The position numbers were made by a program, and so were the translations under genes. Of a stretch of 64,000 nt of DNA, positions 36,020 to 45,351 are shown piece after piece; position 1 is the stretch's first letter, and every line of letters starts with the position of its first letter. The stretch covers positions 496,001-560,000 of the forward strand of contig NZ_SWMU01000002.1 in assembly GCF_006120725.1 (NCBI RefSeq), in the 5' to 3' direction. The notes under the pieces are model-generated. The model made no database searches. It had not been told where the DNA came from and was given only the letters and a program-made list of their open reading frames with translations. This DNA is from Mesohalobacter halotolerans. Its GTDB lineage: Bacteria; Bacteroidota; Bacteroidia; Flavobacteriales; Flavobacteriaceae.

Positions 36020-36205
36020 GTTATTCGTTGTTCGTTGCTGGTTGTTTGTTGCTGGTTGTTTGTTGCTGGTTGTTGGTTTAGTATGTTTTAGGAAATAACA
36101 CTCTTCACCACTCACTACTCACTACTCACTCTTCACCACTCACTACTCACTCTTCACCACTCACTCTTCACCACTCACTACTCACTAATCACTAATCACT
36201 ACTCG
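36020..36205. repeat. Low-complexity arrays upstream of arsR
   Basis: Two neighbouring arrays occupy the gap to the GT-C gene. One consists of a TTGTTGCTGG-type unit repeated about three times (36035-36075). The other consists of 7-bp CACTACT / 9-bp CACTCTTCA units (about 36105-36205). No gene is present in the 273-bp gap. Confidence 0.85.
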
Positions 36206-36279
36206 ATTATTACATTGCAATATTACGATAAATATAAATACTTTAAAAGTAAAACTTGAATTTATTTAAGATATTGAGA

Positions 36280-37686
36280 TTATTTTTTCTCTAGAATCAG
36301 AACTTTAACACCTCTTTTTTTAAATATCTTTAGAGTATCGTATTCGATTTTAAGGGTTTTATATTCAGAATCTTTAATATTAAACACATTAGAATACAAA
36401 ACATATTTCTCTTGTCCTGAAAAATCTAAAAAAGTTCTTTCGTCTCCATTAAGTTCAACAGCATCAATACTTGTATTGTTAGGAAAAAAAGTTTCTGTAT
36501 GATTTATTTTAATATCATTGTCATCTAAATAATTTATGGCGCTTTCACGCAATTCCCAATAGGGCAAATGTGCTAAAGAAGCATCCCAACCTTGAGAAAT
36601 TTTGTCTGGGTATATGAAAAAATTTCCAGATATTAAGCTTATTAATAAAAAAGCATATAAAACTGATTTTGTTTTAACCTTAGAAATATTCTCTTCTATC
36701 AAAACAAATGCTGTTAATGACAAAAGCAAATAAGAGGGAATGAAATAGCGATGTCCCATAGGATTATTAATAAAAAGACTCGTAATTATTATGGCGACCA
36801 CAGATGAAATTGCCATGAACAAGAGCAACTTAATCTTATCCGAAATTTTATTTCTAAACCATATCAGGACAATTATTATAAATATAATAACTGATACTCG
36901 ACCGAAATCAATATAACGGTGTACCAACATACCTATATTTCTTCCAAAATTCCATAAAAATCCAGATTCTGAAGAGTAATCCAAAGCATTTCCCCAAGGT
37001 TGATGCGGATTTGATATCAGCCAACCTTTCATGACAAGTCGCCAAAGGATGTAGATTAATGCAGGTATAGAACTTAAAATATAAACTAAAATATTTTGCT
37101 TATTTAAAAAAGATTTTAGAGTCTGTTTATGATAATAACTGTGTTGCAAAATATCGATGAGGAAAATACCAAAACCAAGCATCATACCTCGATACAAAAC
37201 AAGAGATAAACCAACTAAACCTATAACTTTTAGTGTTTTGTTATTGTTCAATACGGCATTAAGTGATAAAAAGAAAAAAAATAGCTGAATGGCCTCAGGG
37301 TTAACAGTCACCAACTGTGCAAGTAAAGTTGGATCCGCTAAAACTAACAAAAATGCAAATAGGCTTAGGCGTTTATGATTGACAATATGATGCACAAAAT
37401 TGTATAGCTGAAGTAGTAATCCATACACAAAAGGTAAGATCACAAGATGAGAAATCCAAAGTGACTTCCCTAACAGCTTCCAAAAAAATGCTAACAAAGT
37501 TGCTAATGTCGGTGGATGACCTGGATCAATTTGATTAGATATACTCAACCAATTTAAAACGCCATTGTTATATAGTGCATTTCCCATGGCAGATACAAAA
37601 GTGATATTATCCCAAAAAATACCTGTATAAATACTAAGTCCAACAATTATTAAGGTCAATAAAAATATTAAAGTGGATTTTATCAA
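36280..37686 (-). CDS. Multi-pass membrane protein, GT-C-like
   Basis: 468 residues with about ten to eleven hydrophobic segments and a short soluble C-terminal part. A first loop with NQIDPGHPPTLATLLAFFW resembles the acidic loop of GT-C glycosyltransferases (ArnT/PMT type), which use lipid-linked sugars. SINPH-type NPHQPWG and NNPMGHRYFIPSY further support the fold. The start must be TTG at 37686 because an in-frame stop lies just upstream and no ATG precedes the first membrane segment. Substrate unknown; no polysaccharide genes adjoin. Confidence 0.7.
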   Translation of the reverse strand: MIKSTLIFLLTLIIVGLSIYTGIFWDNITFVSAMGNALYNNGVLNWLSISNQIDPGHPPTLATLLAFFWKLLGKSLWISHLVILPFVYGLLLQLYNFVHHIVNHKRLSLFAFLLVLADPTLLAQLVTVNPEAIQLFFFFLSLNAVLNNNKTLKVIGLVGLSLVLYRGMMLGFGIFLIDILQHSYYHKQTLKSFLNKQNILVYILSSIPALIYILWRLVMKGWLISNPHQPWGNALDYSSESGFLWNFGRNIGMLVHRYIDFGRVSVIIFIIIVLIWFRNKISDKIKLLLFMAISSVVAIIITSLFINNPMGHRYFIPSYLLLSLTAFVLIEENISKVKTKSVLYAFLLISLISGNFFIYPDKISQGWDASLAHLPYWELRESAINYLDDNDIKINHTETFFPNNTSIDAVELNGDERTFLDFSGQEKYVLYSNVFNIKDSEYKTLKIEYDTLKIFKKRGVKVLILEKK

Positions 37687-37818
37687 AATCTAAAGTATTG
37701 CACTATGAAAACTGCAAATTAATTATTTTTTCTCAGCCATAGCAGGTTTATAATTAATTGAATATTTTTTACAATTTCTTTAATTTTACCCGAACTAATT
37801 AATGTATTTTTGAGGAAT

Positions 37819-38910
37819 ATGAAACGAAAACTTCGCATAAACGGCCATTCTCATTTATTACCTTATCCGGAACAAATCCCTACTTTTATGAAAGAAAAAG
37901 GGATCTTTTGGGTCGATGAGGAGCGTAAATTTATGTTACAAAAAAACTGGAAACGACCCGTCACCGATTCAAGTTTTTTTCTCAACGAAAAACTGGAATG
38001 GATGGAGCGCTACAATATTGACCATGCCGTCGTACTTAACTTGTCGCAACTCTATGGTAATGGTCTTCGGGTAGAAGAAATGAAAAAAGCTTTGCGTTTT
38101 CAAAATGATTTTAATGCCGAAGTTCAACGCGAAAATCCTACTAAATTCACCTGTGGATTTGTGGTGCATCCGGGTTTTGTGCGAAGTGCCATGTGGGAAA
38201 TCGAGCGCTGTGTCGAAGAATTAGACATGCGCTTGTTATGCTTACCTACCCACTACATGGATTCTATTGGCACCTGGCGGTGTATTTTTGACGAAGAAAA
38301 CGAACCCATATTTGAACTCGCCAATAAATATAATCTCGCTGTGGAAATTCATCCTTACGATGGGGAAAAGTTCATCAAATTAGAGAACACAGCCTGGCGT
38401 TTTCACCTCATTTGGATGCTTGCCCAATGTGCCGATGCTTATCATTTTTTGACCCTCAATGGCTATCCGGATAAATTTCCGAATATGCGGGTGTGTTTTG
38501 CGCACGGTGGACAACTCGCACAAATTAACTTAGGCCGAAGAATTCAAGGCTTTGACGGTCGCCCCGATTTGTTTGAAGGTAAAGTGCATCCCCGTAAGTC
38601 TGTCGGGCATAAAAACATTTTCTTTGATACGTTGGTGCACGATACCAAATCTTTCCAATTGCTCTTGGAAAATCAAAAATGTAAACAAATCATCACCGGA
38701 TTAGACGATCCTTATCCGTTGGGAGAAATGGAAAGTGAACCCCAATCCTCCTATCCGGGGAAACTTTTGGATCTGGCGGTGGAGCAAGACATTATTACTG
38801 CACAACAGCGGGATGAAATATGGAGCGATAACGTGGTAACCTGGTTGTTTGGTGAGGATGACACCTTAAAATCTGAATTTTACAAACGTATTGGATATGA
38901 AGATCATTGA
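37819..38910 (+). CDS. Amidohydrolase family protein (ACMSD-like)
   Basis: About 363 residues from the ATG at 37819. TIM-barrel metal ligands are visible as GHSH near the N-terminus, VEIHPYD, CFAHGGQ and the Asp in ITGLDDPYP. This pattern fits the decarboxylase branch represented by aminocarboxymuconate-semialdehyde decarboxylase rather than hydrolytic members. No other kynurenine-pathway gene is adjacent, so the substrate is uncertain. It overlaps the following O-methyltransferase by 14 bp, indicating coupled expression. Confidence 0.8.
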   Translation: MKRKLRINGHSHLLPYPEQIPTFMKEKGIFWVDEERKFMLQKNWKRPVTDSSFFLNEKLEWMERYNIDHAVVLNLSQLYGNGLRVEEMKKALRFQNDFNAEVQRENPTKFTCGFVVHPGFVRSAMWEIERCVEELDMRLLCLPTHYMDSIGTWRCIFDEENEPIFELANKYNLAVEIHPYDGEKFIKLENTAWRFHLIWMLAQCADAYHFLTLNGYPDKFPNMRVCFAHGGQLAQINLGRRIQGFDGRPDLFEGKVHPRKSVGHKNIFFDTLVHDTKSFQLLLENQKCKQIITGLDDPYPLGEMESEPQSSYPGKLLDLAVEQDIITAQQRDEIWSDNVVTWLFGEDDTLKSEFYKRIGYEDH

Positions 38911-39538
38911 TGAAAGCGTTGAAGCTTACAGTATTGAGCATAGTGAAAACGAGCCAAAATACTTAAAAGCCTTAGCCAAAGAAACCTGGCAAAAGGTGTT
39001 GCAACCCCGAATGCTCAGCGGCGCATATCAAGGCAGATTGTTAAGCTTAATCTCTAAAATAGTTTCGCCTAAAATTATTTTAGAAATTGGTACCTACACT
39101 GGATATGCTACCCTATGTCTTGCTGAAGGATTGACAAAAAATGGCGTTATACATACCATTGATGTTAATGAAGAATTGATTGATATTCAGGAAAAACACT
39201 TTAAAAATTCACCATTTTACCACAAAATCAAAACCCACCTGGGCGATGCACAAAACGTTATTCCCAAAATTGAGGTTAATTTTGATTTAATTTTCATCGA
39301 TGCCGATAAACAAAATTACAGTTTGTATTTAGATTTGGTGATGTCCAAACTCAATCCCAAAGCGGTTATATTATCTGATAATGTCCTTTGGGACGGGAAA
39401 ATCGTCAATCCTCAAATCAACGATGAAGACACCGTAGCCATTCGGGCTTATAATGAAAAACTCATTACACATTCACAATTAGAAACCGTATTATTGCCAA
39501 TAAGAGATGGATTGAGTATTAGTCGGTATAAGAATTAA
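38897..39538 (+). CDS. O-methyltransferase (class I, catechol O-methyltransferase-like)
   Basis: 213 residues from the ATG at 38897, inside the end of the amidohydrolase gene. SAM motif I is ILEIGTYTGYATLCLAEGL, and DLIFIDADKQNYSLYLDLV with ILSDNVLWDGKI gives the metal-binding Asp/Asn residues of cation-dependent O-methyltransferases. Length and motifs fit the family that acts on catechols and hydroxylated aromatics. The overlap with the amidohydrolase suggests they act on related aromatic metabolites, which is inference. Confidence 0.88.
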   Translation: MKIIDESVEAYSIEHSENEPKYLKALAKETWQKVLQPRMLSGAYQGRLLSLISKIVSPKIILEIGTYTGYATLCLAEGLTKNGVIHTIDVNEELIDIQEKHFKNSPFYHKIKTHLGDAQNVIPKIEVNFDLIFIDADKQNYSLYLDLVMSKLNPKAVILSDNVLWDGKIVNPQINDEDTVAIRAYNEKLITHSQLETVLLPIRDGLSISRYKN

Positions 39539-39545
39539 TGAAATA

Positions 39546-41858
39546 TTATCTTTTCAATGTAAAATGCCCAGAAACACTTTCTCCAGATTGGAGTTCAATT
39601 CTATACCAGTAGTCCTGTGAGGGCATTTGTCTGCCGTTATAGGTGCCATCCCAACCAATCAATAATGGCGAGAGTTTGTGAATCAGTTTCCCGTATCGAT
39701 CGAATATAAAAATGTTTTTGACGCTATTGGCATTACTACGAATACCTTCAATTTGCCAATAATCATTAAAGCCATCGTTATTGGGCGTAAAGAAATCAGG
39801 AACTCTTAAGGCCACAAAATCCAGGGCCACCTGTCCACAACCATTTTTATCTCTCACAATAATCGTGTTTTGGATTTGGTTAACCGGAAAGGTATTATTA
39901 TCTCCAAATCCGGAAGTATTAAGTGCATATTCATAGTCTCCAATGCCTTCTGCACTAATAATGACTTCTCCATTTCCGGCAAAACCTGTTTGGGTAAAGC
40001 TCACCTCAGGGAGGCTAGAGACCTCAACCGTAAATAATTTAAAGTTTGTACATATAACTTCTATACCGGCAATATCCTGCACCGTAGTCACATCCACGCG
40101 ATAGGTTCCTGCTTCATTGACTGAAATGGTTTGAGTCGTATCACCTGTATCCCAATCATAAAATATTTCGCCTTGAGGGTTTTCTATACTTCCATCTAGT
40201 ATGGCTGAGGTTCCACTGGATTCACAAATCAAAAAATTATCAGTTTCAGCACTAAAAATGGGCCCATCAATTTTTTGCAGTACCACAGGTGCTATTCCTA
40301 AACACGAACCTTGATCTTCCAATCGTGCAAAAATGGTTAAAGGCAAAACATCCGTTTCAATTTCGATAAACCCGGTTGTAATTTCTTCTGTTTGATTGAT
40401 GGCATCGTCTTCAGAAAAGTATAGATCGACTGCACCAGCCTGGATGTTTAAAGAAACAGCCACCTGATTTTTTACCGCTTGGTTTGCAAAAGAGGTTGGG
40501 CTTGTCTCCTGTGAGGGACAAACGGTATAGGTCACCTCATCTAAGGTTTGCGTATTTCCACTGAGTTCAAGTTCACCTACCGCAATGCAATTGTTGGCAT
40601 TGAGTACGCGAACAAAGACATTTTGATTAGATACCGTATTTTCAAATGCATTGGGGTTTTGGATTGGATTAATGTCTTGATCGGCATCGCTTTGGGATAA
40701 GTAAAAATCTAATACTTGTAAACTGTTATCGATTTGGCTGGTCACATTAAACAAGTTAAACACGCCTAAGCCGTTAGAGTCAACACATGTACTTAGATTT
40801 AAATCTTGAGGCAAAGTGATCTGATCAAAATTAATTTGCACCTCATCTACCGCTGTACATCCACTCGGGAGATCAGCTTCTACAGTGTAGAGCCCTTCAC
40901 CGAAATTGGCTTGAGAGACCGTGATCATATCGTCTGTATCATTGATGAGTTGGCCCTCATAAAACCATCGTACATCGGTAGCATCGTCATTTTCTACTTC
41001 TAAATCTAAAGTTTCACCTTGACAAAGGGTTTGATCCTGTCCCAGGTCTACGCCAATATTAAAACTGCTACCTTCTAAAAAAACGGCAGAGTCAAATCTA
41101 AAATTAATTTCATCGGCAATAACGAGTTTTATTTCATAGGTCTGACCGGCTATAACGTCGCTCTCAGCAGTTAAAATCGCGGTTTGTCCATTGAAGTTTA
41201 TGGGTGCACTGATGTCATTGAATTGACCAAAAAATTCTTCGTTGATGGCGTCACAAGCTCCGGGAATCTCCGGCCTTACGGTAGTAACCTGAACAGGTGT
41301 GTTGGTTCCCGGTACAACCGCAATATTTTCATATTGTCCGCCTACTGGTCGTATTAAAAATGCAAATACATCAGAAAAATCGCAGGTGGTCGAATTGTTT
41401 TCGCGGTATTCCTCGGAAGCAAAAATGTAGCGAAAACTAATGTTTGAGGCTTGAGGCACGAATGAAAATTCAAAAACGGTAGCATTGAGCGTATTGTTGA
41501 TTCCGAGCACATTCTCTAGATCAGGATCACCCGTCCAATTTGGCGCATCATCATCACTTAAGGTTGAGTTTGGTCCCGGAACATTGTCCAATCGCCCGGT
41601 ACTTAATACAATACCGTCTTGAAACGGAAAATTAGAATTCCCGGCATCAAAAAACCCATAACTTAACTCGCCATCTGAAAAATTACCCGAAATCGTATTG
41701 GTGACATTGACATTATTAACACAATTGGTATCAAAAAGTACATTTTCTATGAGTTCTTGATCGGTAAAAGCATTATTATCAATGTTTATGTTTTGACTGA
41801 ACAAACCTAAAGGCATACAAACCAGAAAAATGAGGAGGTTTAAGCGGTATATTTTCAA
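39546..41858 (-). CDS. Choice-of-anchor L surface protein with T9SS type B C-terminal domain
   Basis: 770 residues starting at a TTG (an in-frame TGA lies just upstream) with a signal peptide ending near GLFSQ. Residues about 40-270 form a choice-of-anchor L domain (DGIVLSTG, FRYIFASEEYRENN). Beta-sandwich repeats with paired Cys follow. The last about 85 residues are the type B sorting domain (FFTPNNDGFNDYWQIEGI; IFDRYGKLIHKL; GWDGTYNG; GHFTLKR). It should be exported by the type IX system to the cell surface. No PorP partner lies beside it. Confidence 0.9.
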   Translation of the reverse strand: MKIYRLNLLIFLVCMPLGLFSQNINIDNNAFTDQELIENVLFDTNCVNNVNVTNTISGNFSDGELSYGFFDAGNSNFPFQDGIVLSTGRLDNVPGPNSTLSDDDAPNWTGDPDLENVLGINNTLNATVFEFSFVPQASNISFRYIFASEEYRENNSTTCDFSDVFAFLIRPVGGQYENIAVVPGTNTPVQVTTVRPEIPGACDAINEEFFGQFNDISAPINFNGQTAILTAESDVIAGQTYEIKLVIADEINFRFDSAVFLEGSSFNIGVDLGQDQTLCQGETLDLEVENDDATDVRWFYEGQLINDTDDMITVSQANFGEGLYTVEADLPSGCTAVDEVQINFDQITLPQDLNLSTCVDSNGLGVFNLFNVTSQIDNSLQVLDFYLSQSDADQDINPIQNPNAFENTVSNQNVFVRVLNANNCIAVGELELSGNTQTLDEVTYTVCPSQETSPTSFANQAVKNQVAVSLNIQAGAVDLYFSEDDAINQTEEITTGFIEIETDVLPLTIFARLEDQGSCLGIAPVVLQKIDGPIFSAETDNFLICESSGTSAILDGSIENPQGEIFYDWDTGDTTQTISVNEAGTYRVDVTTVQDIAGIEVICTNFKLFTVEVSSLPEVSFTQTGFAGNGEVIISAEGIGDYEYALNTSGFGDNNTFPVNQIQNTIIVRDKNGCGQVALDFVALRVPDFFTPNNDGFNDYWQIEGIRSNANSVKNIFIFDRYGKLIHKLSPLLIGWDGTYNGRQMPSQDYWYRIELQSGESVSGHFTLKR

Positions 41859-41902
41859 TATTTCAGATTTATATCATTAAGACTCACAAAGTAGAAAGAA
41901 GT

Positions 41903-42355
41903 TTAAACGCGTACGGCATCCGGTACAAGAACGGTATAATCGCCACCATTTCTAATCACATCCCTCACAATAGATGAAGAAATATAGCTTTTACCACTTG
42001 AGGTTAAGAGAAAAACGGTTTCAATTTTTTGGAGTTTTCTATTGGTGTGGGCAATGGCTTTCTCAAATTCAAAATCTGCAGGATTTCTTAAGCCTCTTAA
42101 AATAAAGTCTGCTTCCTGTTCCACGCAATAGTCTACGGTGAGACCCTTGTAAGTATCGACTTTTATCTTAGCATCATTTTTAAACGCCTCGGTCAGAAAT
42201 TGTTTGCGCTCTTCCAAGCTAAACATATATTTTTTATTGGCATTAACACCAATGGCTAGAATGATCTCATCAAACAATGTCATACCACGACAAATAATGT
42301 CGTAGTGACCCATCGTCAAAGGATCAAAAGATCCCGGAAATACTGCACGTTTCAT
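41903..42355 (-). CDS. coaD: Pantetheine-phosphate adenylyltransferase
   Basis: Penultimate step of coenzyme A synthesis. The nucleotidylyltransferase motif is PGSFDPLTMGHYDII, GLRNPADFEFE lies mid-protein, and SSSIVRDVIRNGG is the C-terminal ATP-binding motif. The 150 residues are normal. First upstream neighbour on the same strand is ddl, with a 39-bp gap. Confidence 0.96.
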   Translation of the reverse strand: MKRAVFPGSFDPLTMGHYDIICRGMTLFDEIILAIGVNANKKYMFSLEERKQFLTEAFKNDAKIKVDTYKGLTVDYCVEQEADFILRGLRNPADFEFEKAIAHTNRKLQKIETVFLLTSSGKSYISSSIVRDVIRNGGDYTVLVPDAVRV

Positions 42356-42394
42356 AATCTAACTTTTGGCGTAAAGATAATAAAATAATAGCGC

Positions 42395-43357
42395 TTAAGC
42401 CATTTCAATGGTATTACTGAACAGGTCTTTTAATGATATTCCTGCGGCTTTAGCCTGCTGTGGTAAAATACTGGCTTTAGTGAGACCAGGGCAGGCATTA
42501 ATTTCTAAAAAATGAGGTTTACCGTTATGGAATATAAATTCAGAACGGGTCAGACCTTTCATCTTTAAGGTTTTAAAAATTTTGACTGCCAACTCCTGAA
42601 TCGATTGTGTTTCTTCTGAAGTTAATTCTGCAGGCGTGATTTCTTTGGATTTTCCGTAATATTTAGCTTCAAAGTCAAAAAATTCATTTTCAGATATAAT
42701 TTCTGTAATGGGAAGCGCTCTCACCTCGCCCTGATAATTGATTACCCCTACAGAAAATTCACGACCCTCTAAAAAGGATTCTATGATGACTTCGTCGTCT
42801 TCTTTTAAAGCATGTGCAATGGCCTGAGGGATTTCATTTTTTGCTTTCACTTTAGTAATCCCAAAGCTGCTCCCGGCACGATTAGCCTTTACAAAACACG
42901 GTAAGCCAACAGCATCAACAATGGCATCCGGGTCGATGTTATCGCCTTGATTATAAAAATAATTATTGGCTGTGGGAATACCGTAAGCTTTTAAGACACT
43001 GATGCAATCCCGTTTGTTGTAGGTTAAAGCGGCATGATAGTAGTCTGCTGCAGTTTGTTTGATGTTTAGGTTCTTTAAATAGCCTTGAATGAGACCGTCT
43101 TCACCAGGTGTTCCATGTATGGTATTAAACACAAGATCAAACGTGACTTTTTTCCCTTTAATTAGTACCGAAAAATCTGATTTATTTATGGGATATTTTT
43201 GATCATCAAACCAGACGTACCAATCCTCCTTCAGTATATGAGCTTGATAAACCTCATAGACATCCTTGAGTTGATCGTAGACGTTTTTGCCACTTTGCAG
43301 TGAAACATCACACTCACTGGTATAACCACCCATGGCGATTGCAACGGTTTTTTTCAT
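42395..43357 (-). CDS. ddl: D-alanine--D-alanine ligase
   Basis: ATP-grasp ligase that makes the D-Ala-D-Ala dipeptide for peptidoglycan. The N-terminal region has MGGYTSECDVSLQSG and FNTIHGTPGEDGLIQG. The ATP-grasp core has FVKANRAGSSFGITKV, and FLEINACPGLTKASILPQQ closes the active site. The 320 residues are typical of Bacteroidota Ddl. It starts 5 bp after hisS, so hisS-ddl-coaD probably form one transcription unit with the DUF6495-like gene in front. Confidence 0.95.
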   Translation of the reverse strand: MKKTVAIAMGGYTSECDVSLQSGKNVYDQLKDVYEVYQAHILKEDWYVWFDDQKYPINKSDFSVLIKGKKVTFDLVFNTIHGTPGEDGLIQGYLKNLNIKQTAADYYHAALTYNKRDCISVLKAYGIPTANNYFYNQGDNIDPDAIVDAVGLPCFVKANRAGSSFGITKVKAKNEIPQAIAHALKEDDEVIIESFLEGREFSVGVINYQGEVRALPITEIISENEFFDFEAKYYGKSKEITPAELTSEETQSIQELAVKIFKTLKMKGLTRSEFIFHNGKPHFLEINACPGLTKASILPQQAKAAGISLKDLFSNTIEMA

Positions 43358-43362
43358 TGATT

Positions 43363-44751
43363 TTAATTTAGAATAGCCTTAAGTTTATCCATCAATTCTG
43401 ATTGCACCACTTGTTCCTGATCTCCGGTTTTCATGTTTTTTAAGGCCAACGTACCGTGCTGAATTTCATTCCCGCCTAAGAGGGCCACGTATTTAAATTC
43501 ATTCTTATCAGCATAGGTCATTTGCTTTTTCATTTTATCGGCATCCGGATACAATTCTGCGGCAATCCCATTTTCCCGACACGTCTTGATAATTTCTAAT
43601 GCGTGGCCGGCTTCAAATTCACCAAAATTGATAAACAATAACCGGTTATTGGACAACAAGTTTTCGGGAAACAAGTCTAAATCTTCTAAAACCAGATAAA
43701 TACGATCTAAGCCAAACGATATACCCACGCCACTGAGTTTGTTCTTAGGATCAAAAATGCCGGTGAGATCATCGTATCGGCCACCGCCACCAATGGAGCC
43801 CATCTTGACCCCTTCTGGAGCCTGAACTTCAAAAATAGCTCCGGTATAATAATTGAGACCTCGAGCCAGAGTAACATCAAAATCAAGTATAGAATCGCTC
43901 AGTTTTAAGCTCAAACATTGGTTCACAATAAATTCTAATTCTTCAATGCCTTTCAGGCCAATTTCTGAATCGGATAACAGCGCTTTGATCTCAGTCAACT
44001 TTTCGCGAATGTGGCCGTCGGATACGTTAAAAATAGGTTCAAGTTTACTTACAGCTTCCCGGCTTATGCCTTTGTCTAACATCTCCTCAATGACTTTATC
44101 CTTTCCAATCTTATCCAGTTTATCCAGAGCCACAGTAAAGTCGATGAGCTTGTCAGATTCTCCAATAATTTCAGCAAGACCACTTAAAATTTTACGGTTG
44201 TTCATTTTGATGGTACAGCCTTGGAGTTGAAGAGATTTAAAAACGGCATCGTATAACTGAACAAATTCCACTTCCTGCCAAAGACTTTCGCTGCCTACAA
44301 CGTCAGCATCACATTGATAGAATTCTCTAAACCGGCCTTTTTGAGGACGATCTGCACGGTAGACTTGTTGGATCTGATAGCGCTTAAAAGGTAAATTGAG
44401 TTCGTGTTGATGTTGAATAACATACCGCGCAAATGGGACCGTGAGGTCGTAACGTAGGGCTTTGCCGGAGATTTTAGGAGTTAACATAGATGTATCCCGA
44501 GAAGAAAGCTGATTATCATCGACGCGTTTTAAAAAATCACCGGAATCTAATATCTTAAATATCAATCGATCGCCTTCATCGCCATACTTGCCCATGAGTG
44601 TTTTCGACTTTTCAAAGGAAGGCGTCTCAATCGGCTCGAAACCAAACAGTTGGAAATGGTGTTTGATGGTGTCAAAAATGTAATTACGCTTGGCGATTTC
44701 GTTGGCATTAAAGTCTCTGGTGCCTTTGGGTATAGCGGGTTTTTGTGCCAT
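43363..44751 (-). CDS. hisS: Histidine--tRNA ligase
   Basis: Class II aminoacyl-tRNA synthetase. Motif 2 appears as YRADRPQKGRFREFYQCDAD, the histidine-A motif as ARGLNYYTGAIFEV, and motif 3 as GVGISFGLDRIYLVLE. A C-terminal anticodon-binding domain follows (about residues 370-462). The 462 residues are typical of Bacteroidota HisRS. It starts directly at the end of the DUF6495-like gene, with adjacent stop and start codons. Confidence 0.96.
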   Translation of the reverse strand: MAQKPAIPKGTRDFNANEIAKRNYIFDTIKHHFQLFGFEPIETPSFEKSKTLMGKYGDEGDRLIFKILDSGDFLKRVDDNQLSSRDTSMLTPKISGKALRYDLTVPFARYVIQHQHELNLPFKRYQIQQVYRADRPQKGRFREFYQCDADVVGSESLWQEVEFVQLYDAVFKSLQLQGCTIKMNNRKILSGLAEIIGESDKLIDFTVALDKLDKIGKDKVIEEMLDKGISREAVSKLEPIFNVSDGHIREKLTEIKALLSDSEIGLKGIEELEFIVNQCLSLKLSDSILDFDVTLARGLNYYTGAIFEVQAPEGVKMGSIGGGGRYDDLTGIFDPKNKLSGVGISFGLDRIYLVLEDLDLFPENLLSNNRLLFINFGEFEAGHALEIIKTCRENGIAAELYPDADKMKKQMTYADKNEFKYVALLGGNEIQHGTLALKNMKTGDQEQVVQSELMDKLKAILN

Positions 44752-45240
44752 TTACTGTGATTTAGATTGGGCGTTTATCCATTTATCAAAATAGTCAAAT
44801 AACTCGCCTTTGGTGATATTTGCCCCTTGCTTTATCAATGCAAAGATATCCTTATTTCTGTCATCACTTAAGGCTTTAGTGGCTTGATGAATTTCAACTT
44901 CATCTTCGAGTAGATTGTTCTGCAACCACTGGTAGCCTTCTTTAGTCGTAATGTCGATATTGGGATGCTTTACTTCAACTTTGATCAGCTCGATTTGAAC
45001 ATCTGTAAACTTAAATAAAAACATAAACTTTTTTGAGAGGTGTTCCAGGTAGTCCACTTTTTTCAAAACCCCTTCCCAGACCAAATCGCTAAAGATATCA
45101 AGCTCTTCTTCCACGACTTCCGGTTTATTTTTTTTAAGGTCTGCCCACTCCTCTGCCGTAATGGATTGTGTGGCTAGGAAATTAATAAACTCCTGATGTA
45201 ACTCTTCAAATTGTTCTTTGGTTAATCTTTCGTACTTCAT
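44752..45240 (-). CDS. Conserved flavobacterial protein (DUF6495-like)
   Basis: 162 residues, soluble, mostly helical and acidic (EFEELHQEFINFLATQSI-type beginning, then EEWADLKKNKPEVVEEELDIFSDLVWEGVL). I recall this family next to hisS in Flavobacteriaceae under DUF6495; no function is known. A -7-like box (TACTTTTG, complement of 45246-45253) lies right before the ATG at 45240, so it probably leads the hisS-ddl-coaD unit. Confidence 0.8.
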   Translation of the reverse strand: MKYERLTKEQFEELHQEFINFLATQSITAEEWADLKKNKPEVVEEELDIFSDLVWEGVLKKVDYLEHLSKKFMFLFKFTDVQIELIKVEVKHPNIDITTKEGYQWLQNNLLEDEVEIHQATKALSDDRNKDIFALIKQGANITKGELFDYFDKWINAQSKSQ

Positions 45241-45351
45241 AATTGCAAAAGTAAAAATTTAATGGAGAACATTTTGATTTTTAATCAAGAGTAAATTTAT
45301 AATTAACCTGAAAGCTAATAATCGAAAAAACTATCTTTTTAGTCAAAAACT

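Noticed and set aside
36101-36205. Possible CRISPR array upstream of arsR
   Set aside because: Units are 7-9 bp with no unique spacers of CRISPR length, and no cas genes are present. It is a simple low-complexity array.
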